Assembly: GCA_028565635.1 (NCBI GenBank)
Contig: JAOXYB010056168.1
Location: forward strand, 1 to 11,120
Reading direction: 5' to 3'
Length of the DNA stretch: 11,120 nucleotides
Source: Phoronis ovalis
Taxonomy: Eukaryota; Phoronida; Phoronidae
Part shown: positions 8,788-11,120 of the stretch, one piece after another
Layout of the letters: every line of letters begins with the position of its first letter
Position numbering within the stretch: the first letter of the stretch is position 1
Notes under the pieces: model-generated
The model's database searches: none
Seen by the model: the letters and a program-made list of their open reading frames with translations, nothing else
What the model was told of the DNA's origin: nothing
Translations under genes and position numbers: made by a program

Positions 8788-8801
8788 TCAAGATATCTTG
8801 A
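8788..8801. repeat. 14-bp perfect palindrome containing two inverted CAAG cores
   Basis: TCAAGATATCTTGA is a perfect palindrome. Each half contains TCAAG, the core bound by NK2-class homeodomains. A shorter related palindrome, AAGATATCTT followed by GA, occurs in the intron at 5635-5646. About one palindrome of this size is expected by chance in a window of this length and composition, so a regulatory role is speculative. Confidence 0.35.
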
Positions 8802-9640
8802 TGTAAATTCATACAGAACTGTTTAAACTTTAATTTTACAATGAAATTCTGGAGTTAAAAGACTTCCCTTCCAAACATAGCACGGATAAATAACAGTTCA
8901 ACGAATTTATGAAAATATTTCCTCATAACGATCCCGCGGCTATCTCATTTTTCAAGCTTTTTACAAAATTGACGCTTGTTCAATTGCTGCTATAAATGAT
9001 TTAAAACAAAACATCTATGTATGTAAATAAATGCAGTTTCAACTCTACCCATGTACGGAGCAAAACGGCATATTGGCAAGGATTCATGAAGGCAATTATA
9101 ATTTCGCCGTAAATAAAATTGCGTTTTCGTTTGAGGCTCATTCTACAGCCGCAAGGTGACGCTAACGTACAAGCAGGTGCCCGATCAAGGATGATCTATT
9201 GCTTGTAAAGGCGGCTGACAGAACACCCTCAAGCACGCATCAACAGGATATAATATCATTTCGATATCAAAATTCAAAAGTGGAGTATCAATGTTTCATT
9301 TTTTGTGTACTCTCAGCAGAACTAGCCACGAGTTGCTTTTAAAAATGGTTGACTACGTAAAATATCGTGTTTTCATAAGAGCAGAAAATGTTAAGGTTTG
9401 GTAAACTGCCATCATATATTCTTTTTAAATTGTTATAAACAATAGCTAAAATTTAACGGAAAGTCAACAATTTTTATCTGGACTATGTTTTATGACTCCG
9501 TTTTATGTTTTTTATACAATAAACCGAATTTTTCTTATTTTGTATGATGCTAATTACTGTGCCGGCAAAAGGTGTACTTATTTCACTTTTTAATTGAGAA
9601 CGCATTGCTAGCTACCAAACTGTTTCGGGGCATTACTCGT

Positions 9641-9773
9641 TAGACGCTAGAAATGGTTTCTAGGGCCTAGAAATCCATTCCTATGGGTTAGATTCAAGTG
9701 CTAGAAACGCTTAGAACCTAAAATTATAGCTAGAAGCTAGAATCCCTGATTCCTAGGACCTAGAAAATTGTGG
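9641..9773. repeat. Degenerate short tandem repeat rich in CTAGAA, unit about 20 bp
   Basis: Units resembling TAGACGCTAGAAATGGTTTC (9641-9660) follow one another. Examples are TAGGGCCTAGAAATCCATTC at 9661-9680, TGCTAGAAACGC near 9699-9710, TAGAAGCTAGAATCCCTGAT at 9731-9750, and CTAGGACCTAGAAAATTG at 9753-9770. The tetramer CTAG, usually uncommon, appears many times within about 130 bases. The repeat is clearly decayed. It may be a minisatellite or a fragment of a repeat-bearing element. Confidence 0.65.
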
Positions 9774-9930
9774 CCAATAATATAAGGCTTTGCGAATCGT
9801 GAAAAACATACCCTGTGGGTAAACGAAGAAGCTGAAAAAGAGGGGGCTATTGGGCGGCACATAATATACAATTAATATAGTGGCTCTAAATGTCAGTAGC
9901 TCCTAACTGAACCCTGACCTATATCAATAG

Positions 9931-10075
9931 TTTATAGCTGGCGCGTAACAATTCTAGGTACTACAAATTTTGGCTCCAAGAAGTCAGGACGGATGAGATG
10001 TTTGTAGCAAGAATTTATAGCTAGCACCCAACGATTTTTACCTAACTGTGAATATGTAGCGTCTAACGATTTTTG
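9931..10075. repeat. Second cluster of degenerate repeats, TTTATAGC/TAACGATTTTT type
   Basis: TTTATAGCTGGCGCGTAACA at 9931-9950, TTTATAGCTAGCACCCAACG at 10014-10033 and ATGTAGCGTCTAACGATTTT at 10054-10073 align with one another. A weaker copy near 9955-9972 gives a period of about 40 bp. The pattern TAGC, then C/T-rich, then TAACGATTTTT may be related to the CTAGAA array about 160 bp to its left, sharing the TAG-n3-CTA spacing. The two clusters could be ends of one degraded array. Confidence 0.5.
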
Positions 10076-10085
10076 TTCGAAAACT

Positions 10086-11120
10086 GGTTCGTGCATCCCA
10101 GAGAGGAAGCGTGGCGTTTTGAAATATTTTAGATAGGTGGCAGCACCCGCTTGTGCGAACTTTTGTTACGGCAGCTCTCTCAACATGTTACAAAATTTCT
10201 GAAAACTTTGAAATTTAGGAAGTGAGGATAACACTGAGTTTTCATTATAGGGGGCAGAGTTTGACCACAACCAACCCAACCATATGCATTTCCAAGCTCC
10301 CTACCAAGAGCATCCATGTTTTTAATATTAGGGACGTGCAGTTTATACCAATCCAAAATTTTGAAATATTGCTGTTGACATCATATTATTTATGAACTGT
10401 AGAAATCCAAAATAGGAAAAAAATATATAAAATCGGAATAGAATTTTTTTCGCATAGACTTCACACTCTCACCTAAAAATAACATGACCCGGGACACTCA
10501 AAGCTATTATTGGTGCATGCCGCCTTAACCAATTTAAAAGATTTTATAAGGCAACAAACAGTAGAAACAGAAATCCAATTTTATGCAACTATAAAGGTAG
10601 CAATTGTCATTTTTTTAAAAATGTGTAGCATTCAGTTTTAATATCATTCTTTGATTCCTGACATGAAGGCAATGTATTTGTTAAAGTTAAAAACAAGTAG
10701 TCCCGATAACCTGGTACGAGCTGGTAAGCGCATATAAAAAAAAACAGCGAGGCGTAAGAGGAGAGAATTGCCTCTAGATATTGAATTTGGTAGCATCCCT
10801 GGCGTATCCCTCCACATATTTAGAGATACAAAAAATTTGTTATTTGACTATAACTTTCTCTATCAAATTGCATAATCAATATGAAGAGATAGACATGTAA
10901 AAGTATACATTTGTGCAAAGGTTATACTTTAATGTTAATGAATCCAGAGGAAAATAATTCTCATGATCTGATAAGCGTCCATTTCAGCTTTTTTTCAAAA
11001 ATGGCCTTTATCAGGTCACATGACTGAATTTAAATTATTTAACCTCAGGATTTGTAAATTTTAAGAGTATTCACCTTTTAAAAATAAATATGGATATTTT
11101 TATATGTTATATGTCTACAT
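10086..11120. other. Right flank, no gene or element identified
   Basis: This is AT-rich sequence with no open frame of note. Isolated phrases such as ATCCAAAATTTT near 10352 also occur near position 39 of the window. That could mean shared dispersed-repeat remnants or simple A/T-rich coincidence. Nothing further can be supported. Confidence 0.4.

Larger units (their letters stand above)
6233..9640. other. Upstream non-coding region, no gene seen
   Basis: Only short frames of at most about 80 codons occur on either strand, with low-complexity hydrophobic translations that suggest chance (for example minus 6462-6674 and 7748-7987). Local features are a G7 run near 6282, a 7-bp hairpin with a GAA loop at 7873-7889, the inverted repeat at 8508-8538, the palindrome at 8788-8801 and a less AT-rich patch at about 9135-9235. 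This is the expected location of upstream regulatory DNA for the homeobox gene. Confidence 0.5.

Noticed and set aside
1-11120. CRISPR arrays, bacterial operons, prophage or rRNA
   Set aside because: Spliced homeobox gene, long AT-rich non-coding flanks and absence of tightly packed ORFs rule out a prokaryotic or phage setting. No regular short repeat-spacer pattern is present.

Overview
The window is AT-rich metazoan nuclear DNA (roughly two thirds A+T by eye) with spliced coding sequence, long non-coding stretches and degenerate tandem repeats. Only one gene can be supported with confidence. It is a two-coding-exon homeobox gene of the NK2 class on the minus strand, best called Nkx2.1 (the ortholog group of vertebrate NKX2-1/NKX2-4 and fly scarecrow). 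An N-terminal TN/eh1-type motif is encoded in the exon at 5810-6122. An NK2-type homeodomain, an NK2-specific domain and a conserved C-terminal Trp are encoded in the exon at 2600-3153. A phase-1 intron of 2656 bp separates the exons. Joining them gives a 288-residue protein whose junction recreates the conserved ...DPR-L-A-I-SR-L-M... stretch of the family. The sequence suggests an invertebrate bilaterian; a lophotrochozoan such as a mollusc is a guess from base composition and homeodomain variants, not a demonstrated identity.

Layout from left to right. Positions 1-470 hold unassigned DNA with a GC-rich hairpin and a possible last exon of a plus-strand neighbour. Positions 470-930 hold only chance-looking ORFs. 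Positions 935-1570 hold a diverged tandem array with units of roughly 80-130 bp. Positions 1571-2599 are the 3' flank and probable 3' UTR of the homeobox gene, with two candidate poly(A) signals. Positions 2600-6122 are the gene itself. Positions 6123-6240 are its probable 5' UTR and proximal promoter, with a six-codon uORF (stop included) and a near-consensus NRF-1-like palindrome. Positions 6240-9640 are upstream non-coding DNA with a few inverted repeats. Positions 9641-10085 carry two clusters of a short degenerate repeat rich in CTAG and TAGC. From 10086 to the end nothing clear is seen.

Nkx2.1 proteins are nuclear transcription factors. In other bilaterians they act in anterior/ventral forebrain and in pharyngeal endoderm or thyroid/endostyle-type tissue. 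The long non-coding flanks and intron fit a developmental regulator with distributed cis-regulatory DNA, but no enhancer can be proven from one sequence. I found no convincing evidence of a wholly new biological system. The most useful leads are the unusual one-residue insertion in the TN motif, the two repeat arrays, the tiny uORF and the possible neighbouring gene end near 300-450.
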